NCBI GenBank assembly: GCA_018268935.1
Contig: JAFDVS010000016.1
Coordinates: 1-64,000, forward strand
Length of the DNA stretch: 64,000 bases
Reading direction: 5' to 3'
From: Acidobacteriota bacterium
GTDB lineage: Bacteria > Acidobacteriota > Terriglobia > Bryobacterales > Bryobacteraceae
Under the pieces are notes generated by a model. The model was not told the DNA's origin and did no database searches. It saw only the letters and a program-made list of their open reading frames with translations. Shown here in pieces: positions 56,793 through 64,000 of the stretch. The position numbers were made by a program, and so were the translations under genes. How positions within the stretch are numbered: position 1 is the stretch's first letter; each line of letters opens with the position of its first letter.

Positions 56793-57586
56793 TGCGGCTG
56801 CTTCTTATTGTGATGGCGGCGGCCTTTGTGTCGCCTGCGGCGATGCGGATGCTGGTGACGGTGGTGGAGCCGAAGACCGGCAAGCCGATTGAGAATCTGA
56901 AGGCTGAGGACTTTCTGGTGCTGGAGGATAAGCTGCCGCGGCGGGTGGAGGCAGCGGAGTTTTCGCGCAAGCCGATTGATGTGATGCTGCTGGTGGATAC
57001 GAGTCTGGTGGGTGGGATGGTGCAGCCGGTGGCCTCGTCGCTGATTGGAGAGCTGAAGGACAAAGAGCAGATGGCGGTGGTGAGCTTCGATTCGAGCGCG
57101 GAGATGATTCAGGATTTCACATCGAGCCGGCAATTGCTGGAAGCGGCGTTGGGGAAGGTGCGCTATGGGAACTCGCCGAAGGTGCTGGATGGGTTGTTCG
57201 CAGCGATGGACGGCGGATTTGATCATTCGACGTTCCGGCGGGTAATCCTGCTGGTGACGGCGGGGCTGGAAGGGCCGAGCCGGTTGCATGAGCGGGAGAT
57301 TATCAGGCTGGCGCGGAAGAACGGGGTGTCGATTTATCCGGTGTATGCATCGGGTTCGGGGCGTTCCTTGTTTGAGACGCTGGCGCGGGGGACGGGCGGG
57401 GCATCGTTTTTGCTGCGGGAGTTGCAGAAGAGCGCGACGGGCTCATCGCCGGCGTCGCGCATTTATGATGTAGTGCGGGGGAATTACACCTTGACCATCA
57501 CCGGCAATCTGGGATTGGGTGAGAAGGTGAAAGTGGAGATTAAGGGGCAGCCGAAGTTGTTGACGTCGGCTATGCCGGTGGATTAG
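56789..57586 (+). CDS. VWA protein, TIGR03436-like acidobacterial type
   Basis: 265 residues with a signal peptide (MMRLLLIVMAAAFVSPAAM). The pattern VVEPKTGKPIENLKAEDFLV and LEDK resembles the start of the acidobacterial VWFA-related domain; the VWA fold follows with IDVMLLVDTSLV. The metal site is D70-T-S72-L-V74, so the second Ser of the usual DxSxS is replaced by Val and metal binding may be weakened. The gene overlaps the adaptor gene by four bases, an arrangement that suggests joint production. The role could be in assembly or surface binding; not known. Confidence 0.85.
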   Translation: MMRLLLIVMAAAFVSPAAMRMLVTVVEPKTGKPIENLKAEDFLVLEDKLPRRVEAAEFSRKPIDVMLLVDTSLVGGMVQPVASSLIGELKDKEQMAVVSFDSSAEMIQDFTSSRQLLEAALGKVRYGNSPKVLDGLFAAMDGGFDHSTFRRVILLVTAGLEGPSRLHEREIIRLARKNGVSIYPVYASGSGRSLFETLARGTGGASFLLRELQKSATGSSPASRIYDVVRGNYTLTITGNLGLGEKVKVEIKGQPKLLTSAMPVD

Positions 57587-57587
57587 C

Positions 57588-57609
57588 AGGCGGACCAGGG
57601 GGTCCGCCT
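57588..57609. terminator. Bidirectional terminator hairpin
   Basis: AGGCGGACC-AGGG-GGTCCGCCT forms a perfect 9-base stem with a 4-base loop directly after the VWA gene stop and before the end of the convergent coiled-coil gene. The T-tract is weak (TTACT), but position between convergent genes fits a shared terminator. Confidence 0.75.
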
Positions 57610-57617
57610 TACTCAAG

Positions 57618-58502
57618 TTAACGGGCGACCGTTACTTTGGGGGTGGCGAGGTAGCCGACGATGTTGTCCTTCTTCACTTCGTTAACCACCAGTTCGTAAG
57701 GGATGCGAGCTTTCGAGGTGTAGAACTGGAGGGGCTCGTTGACGGTTTTGTCTTTCTTTTCCGTCTTCTTGTCGTCGGCGTAGACTTCCACGGTGTAGCG
57801 GTTCTTCTTGGTATCGACCTTCTTGAGGAGGAGGGCGATGTCACCGACCTTCATCGGGGCCTTGGTTTTGGTGAGGTTGAACTCGAAGTAGTTGCGCTCG
57901 CCTTTGGCGATGAGGGCGGCGAGTTCCTTGCCGTTGGTGGCGATGAGGCCGCTTTGGACGCCGAGGTCGCCGCGTACGGTCTTGAGGTCGGCGATGGTTT
58001 TGTCGAGTTCGGACTTGGTGGAAGCGACCTCACTCTTGACGACGCCGACTTCGGTGCCGACTGCGCCGAGCTTTTCCTTGGTTTCGACGGCTTCCTTCTT
58101 CACTTCACCGATTTCGCTCTTGATGGCGGCGCGATCGGCGGCGGATTTCTTCTGTTCGGCCTCGAGGCGCTTGTTGATTTCGAGCACCTTGGATTCGGCG
58201 TCGGTCTTGGCCTGGCCGACCGCCATGGCAGCCTGGCGGCGCGCGGTTTCCAGTTCATCGCGAAGATTTTCGGCGGTACGGCGATTGGTCTGGGCGGTGA
58301 CGGAGGAAGCTTCGCGGAGATTGGCGATCTCGGATTGCAGCGCCTCACGGTCTTTGGCCATGTCGGTGCGCACGCGATCCAGTTGCAGGAATAGATAGAC
58401 GTTGGCGGCCAGCAGCGCCAGCACGGCGCCGAACAAAATGGCGATCTTGATGTTCGATCCGCCCGAGGGGGGGATGTACTGGGTAGTGGGATTCTCGTTC
58501 AC
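57618..58502 (-). CDS. Membrane-anchored coiled-coil protein
   Basis: 294 residues from GTG 58502. A single membrane helix (IAILFGAVLALLAANVYLFL, about 19-38) is followed by a long heptad-rich coiled coil (about 40-200, e.g. LRDELETARRQAAMAVGQAK) and a C-terminal globular part of about 90 residues (NYFEFNLTKTKAPMKVGDIA, then ARIPYELVVNEVKKDNIVG). The last part looks like a beta-rich domain of unknown type. An AGGAG site is upstream at some distance. Function unknown; a structural envelope role is possible. Confidence 0.8.
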   Translation of the reverse strand: MNENPTTQYIPPSGGSNIKIAILFGAVLALLAANVYLFLQLDRVRTDMAKDREALQSEIANLREASSVTAQTNRRTAENLRDELETARRQAAMAVGQAKTDAESKVLEINKRLEAEQKKSAADRAAIKSEIGEVKKEAVETKEKLGAVGTEVGVVKSEVASTKSELDKTIADLKTVRGDLGVQSGLIATNGKELAALIAKGERNYFEFNLTKTKAPMKVGDIALLLKKVDTKKNRYTVEVYADDKKTEKKDKTVNEPLQFYTSKARIPYELVVNEVKKDNIVGYLATPKVTVAR

Positions 58503-58577
58503 GTTGATTCAGCTCCTGGTTCCGAGAGATGAGAGAAATACGTCCTCTTATTGTAACTGACGCAAGGCAAAGGCGGT

Positions 58578-59192
58578 TCAGGTACCTGCGCTGGTGGCGC
58601 GGGGGCGGGCGAACTCAAAGTACTCCTGTTTGGGGACGCCGGGTTCAAAGCAGCGGCGGCAGCGGGCCTCATACATTCCGGCGGCGCCGACGACGATGAG
58701 GTCGTCACTTTCGACGAGGCGCTGGTTGTGTTTGGCGGGATTACCGCAGCGCATGCAGATGGCGAGGGCTTTGGTAATCGATTCGGCGACGCAGAGGAGC
58801 TCGGGCATGGGGGAGAAGGGGCGGCCCATGTAATCGGTGTCGAGGCCGGCGATGATGACCTGCTTGCCGCTGTCGGCAAGTTGCTGGGCGACCTCCACCA
58901 GTTCGTTGCCGAAGAAATTCGACTCATCGATGCCGACGACCTGAGTGCGCCAATCGAGGCGGTCCAGGATTTCCTTTGCTGCGCCGACGACCTCTGCTTT
59001 CAGCCGCTGCTCGGCGTGCGAGACGATCTCGTCGACGGAGTAGCGATCATCCATGACGGGTTTGTAGACCTGGACTCGCTTGCGCGCGATCTTGGCGCGG
59101 CGGAGCCTGCGGATGAGCTCTTCGCTCTTGCCGGAAAACATCGGCCCGCAGATGACTTCGATCCAACCCAAATTACCGGAAACAATATCCAC
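58578..59192 (-). CDS. tdk: Thymidine kinase (type II)
   Basis: 204 residues from GTG 59192, the usual length of bacterial enzymes. It phosphorylates thymidine with ATP in the salvage pathway. The P-loop is GPMFSGKS (16-23), the Mg/Asp region VVGIDESNFFG, and the structural zinc site two CxxC pairs (CMRCGNPA and CRRCFEPG). The thymidine-binding lasso GMYEARCRRCF is kept. Longer in-frame starts would add an unrelated extension. It is divergent from a methyltransferase gene with only 24 bases between starts. Confidence 0.95.
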   Translation of the reverse strand: MDIVSGNLGWIEVICGPMFSGKSEELIRRLRRAKIARKRVQVYKPVMDDRYSVDEIVSHAEQRLKAEVVGAAKEILDRLDWRTQVVGIDESNFFGNELVEVAQQLADSGKQVIIAGLDTDYMGRPFSPMPELLCVAESITKALAICMRCGNPAKHNQRLVESDDLIVVGAAGMYEARCRRCFEPGVPKQEYFEFARPRATSAGT

Positions 59193-59216
59193 TCGGGGCA
59201 GTTTAACATAGCAGGG

Positions 59217-59900
59217 ATGGACTTCCTGGCGGGGCGAAGGATTCAGCCGGAGCGATTGGACGTGGCGAGTGATGAGGAGGCGGCGGCGAACCTGGGGGAT
59301 TTGCGGCGAATCAACCGGTGGCTGGGCGGACACAGCGTGTTGCGGGGGTGTTTACGGCGTTGGTACCGGCGCGGCGATGGGTTTCGGATGCTGGATATTG
59401 GGGCGGCGTCAGGCGATACGGCGGGGGTGGTGAAGAAGGCATTTCCGGGGGCGCGGGTGGTGTCGCTCGATCACATGTTACGGAACTTGCGGCTGGCGCC
59501 GGAGCCGAAGCTGGCGGCGGATGCGTTCCGGTTGCCGTTTGCGGAGGGGAGTTTCGATGTGGTGGGGTGCAGCTTGTTTCTGCATCATTTCGAGGATGAG
59601 GATGTAGTGCGGTTACTCAAGGAGATGGGGCGGGTGTCGCGAGGGCACGTGCTGGCGATTGATCTGGAGCGGCGGTGGCTGGCGCGGCAGTTTCTGCCGG
59701 CGACGGGGTGGTTGTTGGGTTGGAATGAAGTGACGCTGCACGATGGGCCGGTGTCGGTGGAGGCGGCGTTTCGGGCGGAGGAATTGCGGAGGTTGGGGGA
59801 AGCGGCGGGGTTGCAGGGAGTGCGGGTGCGGGCGCACTATCCGTGGTTCCGGTTGTCGCTCAGGGGTCGCGTTAGGCGGCTTCGCCGACCATGTGTTTGA
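59217..59900 (+). CDS. Class I SAM-dependent methyltransferase
   Basis: 227 residues from ATG 59217. Motif I is MLDIGAASGDTAG, motif II VVSLDHM, post-motif LPFAEGSFDVVGCSLFLHHF, as in class I (Methyltransf_11/UbiE-like) enzymes acting on small molecules or lipids. I recall similar proteins described as acidobacterial lipid or polyketide methyltransferases, but the substrate is unknown. A weak AGGG lies before ATG. The 3' end overlaps the convergent chemoreceptor gene by 29 bases. Confidence 0.88.
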   Translation: MDFLAGRRIQPERLDVASDEEAAANLGDLRRINRWLGGHSVLRGCLRRWYRRGDGFRMLDIGAASGDTAGVVKKAFPGARVVSLDHMLRNLRLAPEPKLAADAFRLPFAEGSFDVVGCSLFLHHFEDEDVVRLLKEMGRVSRGHVLAIDLERRWLARQFLPATGWLLGWNEVTLHDGPVSVEAAFRAEELRRLGEAAGLQGVRVRAHYPWFRLSLRGRVRRLRRPCV

Positions 59901-61287
59901 GATCATCGACAATCAGGCTCAGACGTTGGGCCTGTTCGGTGAGATCGGCGGCGGAGGCGCAACTCTCTTCGGCATTGGCGGCGGTGCGTTGAGTGACTTG
60001 CTCAATTGAGGCGATGGCTTTGGCGATCTGCTCAATGCCGTTGACCTGTTGCTCACTGCCGCGATTGACGTCGTCGACGAGCGTGCGGACGTGGGCCAGA
60101 TCGGCGGCGAGGGTACGCATGGCGGCGGCAACCTGGCCGACTTTTTCCTTGCCGGCATCCGTTTTGCGGATGGAGCCCTGGATGAGATCTTCGGTATCCT
60201 TGGCGGCGCGGGCACAGCGTTGGGCGAGTTCGCGCACGGCGTCGGCGACGACGGCAAAGCCCATGCCTGCTTCTCCGGCGCGGGCTGCCTCGACGGCTGC
60301 GTTGAGGGCGAGGATGTTGGTTTGGAAGGCAATCTCGTCGATGGTGCGGATGATCTGGGAGACGCGGAGGCTTTGGGCGTGGATGTCGGCCATGGCGGCG
60401 ACGGTATCGTCAAGGGACTGGCTGGTTTCGGTGAAGCGGCGGCCGGATTGGAGGAGGAGCTGGGCGACGGCCGCGGAGCTATCGCGGTTTTTGCGGGCCA
60501 TGGATTGGATCTCTTCGCTTGAGGCGGAGGTTTGTTCAATGGAACTGGCCTCACCGGTGGCATCGCGGGCGAGGGATTCGCCGAAGGAGGCGACATGGCG
60601 GGCAGCACTGGCGGCCTGATCGGAGCTTTCGCTGAGGGCGGATACGGCGCTGCGCAGGCGTTGATTGAGGTAGCGCACGAGGAGGAAGCTGACGGCGAGG
60701 GCAACGAGCAGTCCGGCGCAGCCGAAGAGGATGACCTGGAGGCGGCTCTTGCGGGCATCGGCCATCAACTGGCGCGTGTGCGCGGTGGCCGCCTGATTCT
60801 GGATGATGCGAAGTTTTTCGAGGAGATCGCCGGTGGCTTGCAGAGCGGGGAGGGATTCGGAGCGTAGGAGGGCGGCGGCGCCTTTTTCATCGCCGGCTTT
60901 TTTGCGGTCGAGAATGCGCTCCGCGCTGTGGTGTAGGGCTTTGTGCGAACGCTCCATGTCGGCGACGACGTTGCGTGTGGTTGCGTCCTGGCGTGCCTGT
61001 TCCTTTTCGTCGTAGATCCACAGGCCGAGCTTGCATTTGGCGGGGTCAAGCTGGCCCTGGAATGGGCCGGCGCCGAGGAGGGTAAGGCTGAGGCCTTTGA
61101 CCCAGTTGAGATGATCCTTCTGGCGTTCGGCGAGGAAGCGTTCCTGGTCGACGCGCGTGAAGGCGGAGTCGACGGATTCGAGGACTTTCGCGGCATCCGA
61201 TGCCGCGATGGTGGCGATACCCGCCAGAATCAGTGTTACGGCCGCGAACCCGGCGCCAACGCGCGTACTCAATTTCCAGTTCTTCAT
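59872..61287 (-). CDS. Methyl-accepting chemotaxis protein with CZB domain between membrane helices
   Basis: 471 residues from ATG 61287. Membrane helices lie near 10-29 and 184-205. Between them, residues 55-125 carry the signature of a chemoreceptor zinc-binding (CZB) domain: H59 in KDHLNWVKGL, C85 in AKCKLGLW, H115 and H119 in SHKALHH, the 3-His/1-Cys zinc set. The signalling hairpin IAFQTNILALNAAVEAARAG is standard. There is no clear HAMP domain; a coiled stretch follows helix 2. CZB domains usually lie in the cytoplasm at the C-terminus; here the domain would face the periplasm. No che genes are in the window. Confidence 0.9.
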   Translation of the reverse strand: MKNWKLSTRVGAGFAAVTLILAGIATIAASDAAKVLESVDSAFTRVDQERFLAERQKDHLNWVKGLSLTLLGAGPFQGQLDPAKCKLGLWIYDEKEQARQDATTRNVVADMERSHKALHHSAERILDRKKAGDEKGAAALLRSESLPALQATGDLLEKLRIIQNQAATAHTRQLMADARKSRLQVILFGCAGLLVALAVSFLLVRYLNQRLRSAVSALSESSDQAASAARHVASFGESLARDATGEASSIEQTSASSEEIQSMARKNRDSSAAVAQLLLQSGRRFTETSQSLDDTVAAMADIHAQSLRVSQIIRTIDEIAFQTNILALNAAVEAARAGEAGMGFAVVADAVRELAQRCARAAKDTEDLIQGSIRKTDAGKEKVGQVAAAMRTLAADLAHVRTLVDDVNRGSEQQVNGIEQIAKAIASIEQVTQRTAANAEESCASAADLTEQAQRLSLIVDDLKHMVGEAA

Positions 61288-61374
61288 TGCACTGCCACAT
61301 TCCACTTATCGGCGGAAATCCACAAGGGGAGCGGATTAATTTGTAACCGTTTGGCGTCACTAACGTATATGCAC

Positions 61375-61405
61375 TTGACAACCCCTAGCTAGTTAGGCAT
61401 AGCTA
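61375..61405 (+). promoter_or_regulatory. Putative padR promoter/operator
   Basis: TTGACA (61375-61380) is a perfect -35; after 17 bases CATAGC (61398-61403) is a weak -10. Two TAGCTA palindromes (61386-61391 and 61400-61405), 14 bases apart, flank the spacer and could be the binding sites of the PadR protein itself, since PadR proteins generally repress their own promoters. Confidence 0.5.
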
Positions 61406-61418
61406 GATAGGTATCGGC

Positions 61419-61751
61419 ATGACGAAGAAAAACGACATTTTGCAGGGGACACTGGCGTTGCTGGTGCTGAAGACGCTGGAGCATGGCAAGCGGATGCATG
61501 GGTACGCGATCACGGCGCATATCCAGGAGGTGTCCGATCAATTGCTGCGAGTGGAAGAAGGGTCACTGTATCCGGCGCTGCATCGGATGGAGCAAGAGGG
61601 TTGGGTGCGGGCGGAATGGGGCCGGACGGAGAAGAATCGGGAAGCGCGTTTTTATTCGTTGACGGCGAAGGGGCGGAAGCAATTGATGCAGGAAGAAGAG
61701 AGCTGGTCACGTCTCACCAGGGGTGTGGCGCGCGTGATTGGTTACGCATAG
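61419..61751 (+). CDS. PadR family transcriptional regulator
   Basis: 110 residues with a winged helix: DILQGTLALLVLKTLEHGKR, MHGYAITAHI, EEGSLYPALHRMEQEGWVRA and YSLTAKGRKQL. The small PadR-s2 type lacks a large C-terminal domain. The ADOP permease gene starts 11 bases downstream, the standard acidobacterial pairing, so it probably regulates that permease and itself. Confidence 0.93.
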   Translation: MTKKNDILQGTLALLVLKTLEHGKRMHGYAITAHIQEVSDQLLRVEEGSLYPALHRMEQEGWVRAEWGRTEKNREARFYSLTAKGRKQLMQEEESWSRLTRGVARVIGYA

Positions 61752-61762
61752 GGAGAAAGTAC

Positions 61763-64000
61763 ATGGCTTGGTATCGACGTTGGTGGAATGCGCTGCGGCC
61801 CGGACGGCTGCACGGGGATGTGGAGCGGGAGTTGCGGTTTCACATCACGGAGCGGATGGAGGAATTGCAGAAGGGCGGGATGAGCGCGGCGGAGGCGGAA
61901 CGCGCGGCGCGGCTACGCTTCGGAAGTTTCACGGCGGAAGTGGAAAGGACTCGGGATATGGACATCAGCGGCGTGCTGGATGCAGTGGTGCGCAATGTGC
62001 GGTATGGTGTGCGATCGTTGGCGAAAACGCCGGCGTTCACGGTGACGGTGATGCTGACGCTGGCGCTGGGGATTGGCGCCAACAGCGCGGTGTTCTCAGC
62101 GATCTACGCCGTGGTGTTGCGGCCGCTTCCCTTCCCCGATGGCGATCAACTGGTGCGATTGATGCATGCGCAACCGCGCAGCGGGCAGACGTTTCTGGCT
62201 CCGGTGAGGCTGGAGGAATGGAACCGGCTGAACAGCACGTTCACGGGGATTACGGGCTACTATTCAGAGGACACTTCGGAGACTACGGGCGAATTTCCGG
62301 AGAAACTGAAGCGGGCCTGGGTGGCGCCGCGTTTTCTGCAGGTGTTGGGAGTAGCGCCATTGATCGGGCGGGATTTCACGTCCGCGGAAGAACGCTTCGG
62401 CGGCCCGCAGGCGGTGATGATCAGCCACCGGTTATGGCAGCGGCGGTTTGGCGGGAATCCGAATGTGCTGGGGAAGACGCTACGTGCGCCGAGTGCGCCG
62501 TTCACCATTGTGGGAGTGATGCCTGCATCGTTCCAGTTTCCTGACCGGGATGTGGATCTATGGGCGGTGAGCCCGCCGGATTCGCCTTACGCGCAGTCGC
62601 GGTTGAACACGTGGTTCACGGCGATCGGGAGAATGAAGCCGGGCGTTGTGCCGGCGGAGGCGCTGGCGAACCTGGTGACCGTGCAATCGAATCTGGGACG
62701 CCAGTTTCCGAAGCCGGACGCCGAGATTACGCCGCTGGTGACTCCGTTGAAGGAAGCAACTATCGGTGGCGTGCGCCGATCATTGTGGCTGCTGTTCGGA
62801 TCGGTGACGCTGCTGCTGCTGATCGCTTGCACGAATGTGGCGGCTCTGTTATTGTCGCGGGCCACGGCGCGGCGGCATGAGACGGCGCTGCGGTTTTCGT
62901 TAGGCGCGTCGCGTTCGTCGGTGGTGGGACAACTGCTGACCGAGGTCTTGATTTTGGCGCTGGGCGGAGCGGTGCTGGGGCTGCTGATTGCGGCCGGCGC
63001 ATCGAGCGTGTTTCGCATGTTGGCGAAGGACTTGCCGCGCATTGACGAGATGGGTTTGAACGGGAACATCGTGCTCTATTCGTTGCTGTGCGCGGTGGTG
63101 GTGACGCTGATCTGCGGACTGGTTCCGGCGCTGCGCGGGGCGCGGAGCGGGCTGGCGGTGAATCTTGCCCAAGGCGGACGCGGGCATGTGCGCGGGCGGA
63201 ATAGACTGCAACTGCTGCTGGTGGGTGTACAGGTTGCGCTGGCGGTAGTGTTGCTTTCTGGCGCGGGCCTGCTGCTGCGCAGTTTTCAGGAACTGGGGCG
63301 TGTGTCGCCGGGGTTCGATCCGACGCAGGTGCTGACGTTTCACATCAGCAACACGTGGGCGGAGACTGGAGGAAAGGGGGCGCGGCAGCGCACGGAACGG
63401 CTGCTGGATGGATTGCGCGCGGTGCCAGGCGTGGAAGCGGCAGCGACGGCAATCAGTCTTCCGGGCGTGCCGGGGCAATATGAGATTGAACTGCAGACGA
63501 CGGAAGGACGCGCCGAAACAGAGCCGAAGATGCTGGCGCAAGGACGCTGGGTGACGCGCGACTACTTCTCCGTGATGCGGATTCCGCTGCTCGCCGGCGA
63601 GGTTTGTAGCGACGATCCGGATGTTCCTTCGATAATGGTGAACCGCACCTTTGCGAATTTGTATTTGAATGGCCCGGCGGCGATAGGGCGGCATCTGTTC
63701 CGGCCCGGGGACAACCCCGGGCCCGCGCGGGTGGTTCGCGGGATTGTGGGTGATGCGCGGGAAACGGGAATGGAACGGCAACCTCCGGCCGCGGTGTATG
63801 GGTGCGCGGGTTCGCTGCAACCTGGACTGCACTTTCTGATTCGCGTGCGCGGAGATGCGGGCTCGATGGCGGGCACGATACGCCGGAAGATTCAGGAATT
63901 GGAGCCACAGCGCTCGGTGTACGGATTGTCGGCGTTGACCGATCATATTTCCGATGCGTACGCGGAGAGCAGGCTGCGGATGTTCCTGCTCGGGTTCTTT
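61763..64000 (+). CDS. ADOP-type ABC transporter permease (MacB/FtsX-like), cut by window end
   Basis: 746 codons are visible from ATG 61763 and the frame is open to the end of the window. The N-terminal ADOP leader (DVERELRFHITERMEELQKG … AAEAERAARLRFG) precedes helix 1 (FTVTVMLTLALGIGANSAVF), a MacB_PCD extracellular domain and FtsX helices (LLFGSVTLLLLIACTNVAAL). A second MacB_PCD/FtsX set begins near residue 470. About 800-900 residues are usual for the family, so roughly 60-150 residues are missing. These permeases lack a linked ATPase and their substrate is unknown. Confidence 0.92.
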   Translation, partial: MAWYRRWWNALRPGRLHGDVERELRFHITERMEELQKGGMSAAEAERAARLRFGSFTAEVERTRDMDISGVLDAVVRNVRYGVRSLAKTPAFTVTVMLTLALGIGANSAVFSAIYAVVLRPLPFPDGDQLVRLMHAQPRSGQTFLAPVRLEEWNRLNSTFTGITGYYSEDTSETTGEFPEKLKRAWVAPRFLQVLGVAPLIGRDFTSAEERFGGPQAVMISHRLWQRRFGGNPNVLGKTLRAPSAPFTIVGVMPASFQFPDRDVDLWAVSPPDSPYAQSRLNTWFTAIGRMKPGVVPAEALANLVTVQSNLGRQFPKPDAEITPLVTPLKEATIGGVRRSLWLLFGSVTLLLLIACTNVAALLLSRATARRHETALRFSLGASRSSVVGQLLTEVLILALGGAVLGLLIAAGASSVFRMLAKDLPRIDEMGLNGNIVLYSLLCAVVVTLICGLVPALRGARSGLAVNLAQGGRGHVRGRNRLQLLLVGVQVALAVVLLSGAGLLLRSFQELGRVSPGFDPTQVLTFHISNTWAETGGKGARQRTERLLDGLRAVPGVEAAATAISLPGVPGQYEIELQTTEGRAETEPKMLAQGRWVTRDYFSVMRIPLLAGEVCSDDPDVPSIMVNRTFANLYLNGPAAIGRHLFRPGDNPGPARVVRGIVGDARETGMERQPPAAVYGCAGSLQPGLHFLIRVRGDAGSMAGTIRRKIQELEPQRSVYGLSALTDHISDAYAESRLRMFLLGFF

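Noticed and set aside
1..64000. tRNA or rRNA genes
   Set aside because: No cloverleaf-like GGTTCGAATCC arm with matching acceptor ends or rRNA-like stretch was seen by eye; a covariance-model search would be needed to exclude them fully.

Overview
The window looks like a chromosome segment of an Acidobacteriota member of the Bryobacterales/Solibacteres type. This rests on several families typical of that group: a TIGR03437-type surface protein, a TIGR03436-like VWA protein, an Oar-like TonB-dependent receptor, PEP-CTERM proteins, an ECF sigma factor next to a Ser/Thr kinase, a DUF1549/DUF1553 (PSD1) plus DUF1501 pair, and a PadR regulator followed by an ADOP-type ABC permease. GC content is high, so nearly every gene has a long antisense shadow frame. 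No tRNA, rRNA or CRISPR array was recognised.

Left part (1-13.3 kb). A complete ISL3-type insertion sequence with perfect 21-bp ends has cut a PepSY-associated membrane gene, the last gene of an EF-hand / ApbE-DUF2271 / PepSY operon. Next comes a stretch of gene debris (a kinase N-terminus and an enolase-superfamily C-terminus) with three copies of an intergenic repeat. Pirin, two leucine-rich-repeat proteins, an orphan PEP-CTERM tail, a TIGR03437 protein and a CarboxypepD_reg protein follow. The most striking locus is at 10.6-13.3 kb. A secreted SLH-domain/glycosidase-like protein has the hydrophobic core of its signal peptide encoded by six TCTTC units, which place the leader out of frame with the mature protein. 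It has a near-consensus promoter and resembles the phase-variable opa genes of Neisseria in design.

Middle (13.7-36 kb). An enolase-superfamily enzyme lies divergent from an MFS (anion:cation symporter-like) transporter, pointing to sugar-acid use. A sulfatase with an uncharacterised Tat protein lies divergent from a PSD1/DUF1501 pair. An accessory island follows (nucleoside-deoxyribosyltransferase-like remnant, a two-gene HEPN module, an AAA ATPase with a PD-(D/E)XK-like tail). Then come an Oar-like receptor, a Uma2 protein, and a molybdenum hydroxylase operon (FAD, 2Fe-2S and Mo subunits) that ends in a MoaD/ThiS-like protein and is followed by a phytoene-desaturase-like oxidoreductase.

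Right part (36-64 kb). Toxin-antitoxin-like modules (DUF433/DUF5615, Phd/VapC) flank an ECF sigma / PEP-CTERM / Ser-Thr kinase cluster. Then come a flavodiiron-like MBL protein, a VOC protein, an FG-GAP protein and a tightly coupled ACT / metallopeptidase / propeller operon. A B12-type radical SAM gene and a serine hydrolase gene are separated by an old tandem duplication of their own junction. The remainder holds an HD-GYP/GAF/GGDEF c-di-GMP protein, an RND-type adaptor lipoprotein coupled to a VWA protein, a coiled-coil membrane protein, thymidine kinase, a methyltransferase, a chemoreceptor with a CZB domain between its two membrane helices, and padR followed by an ADOP permease cut by the window end.
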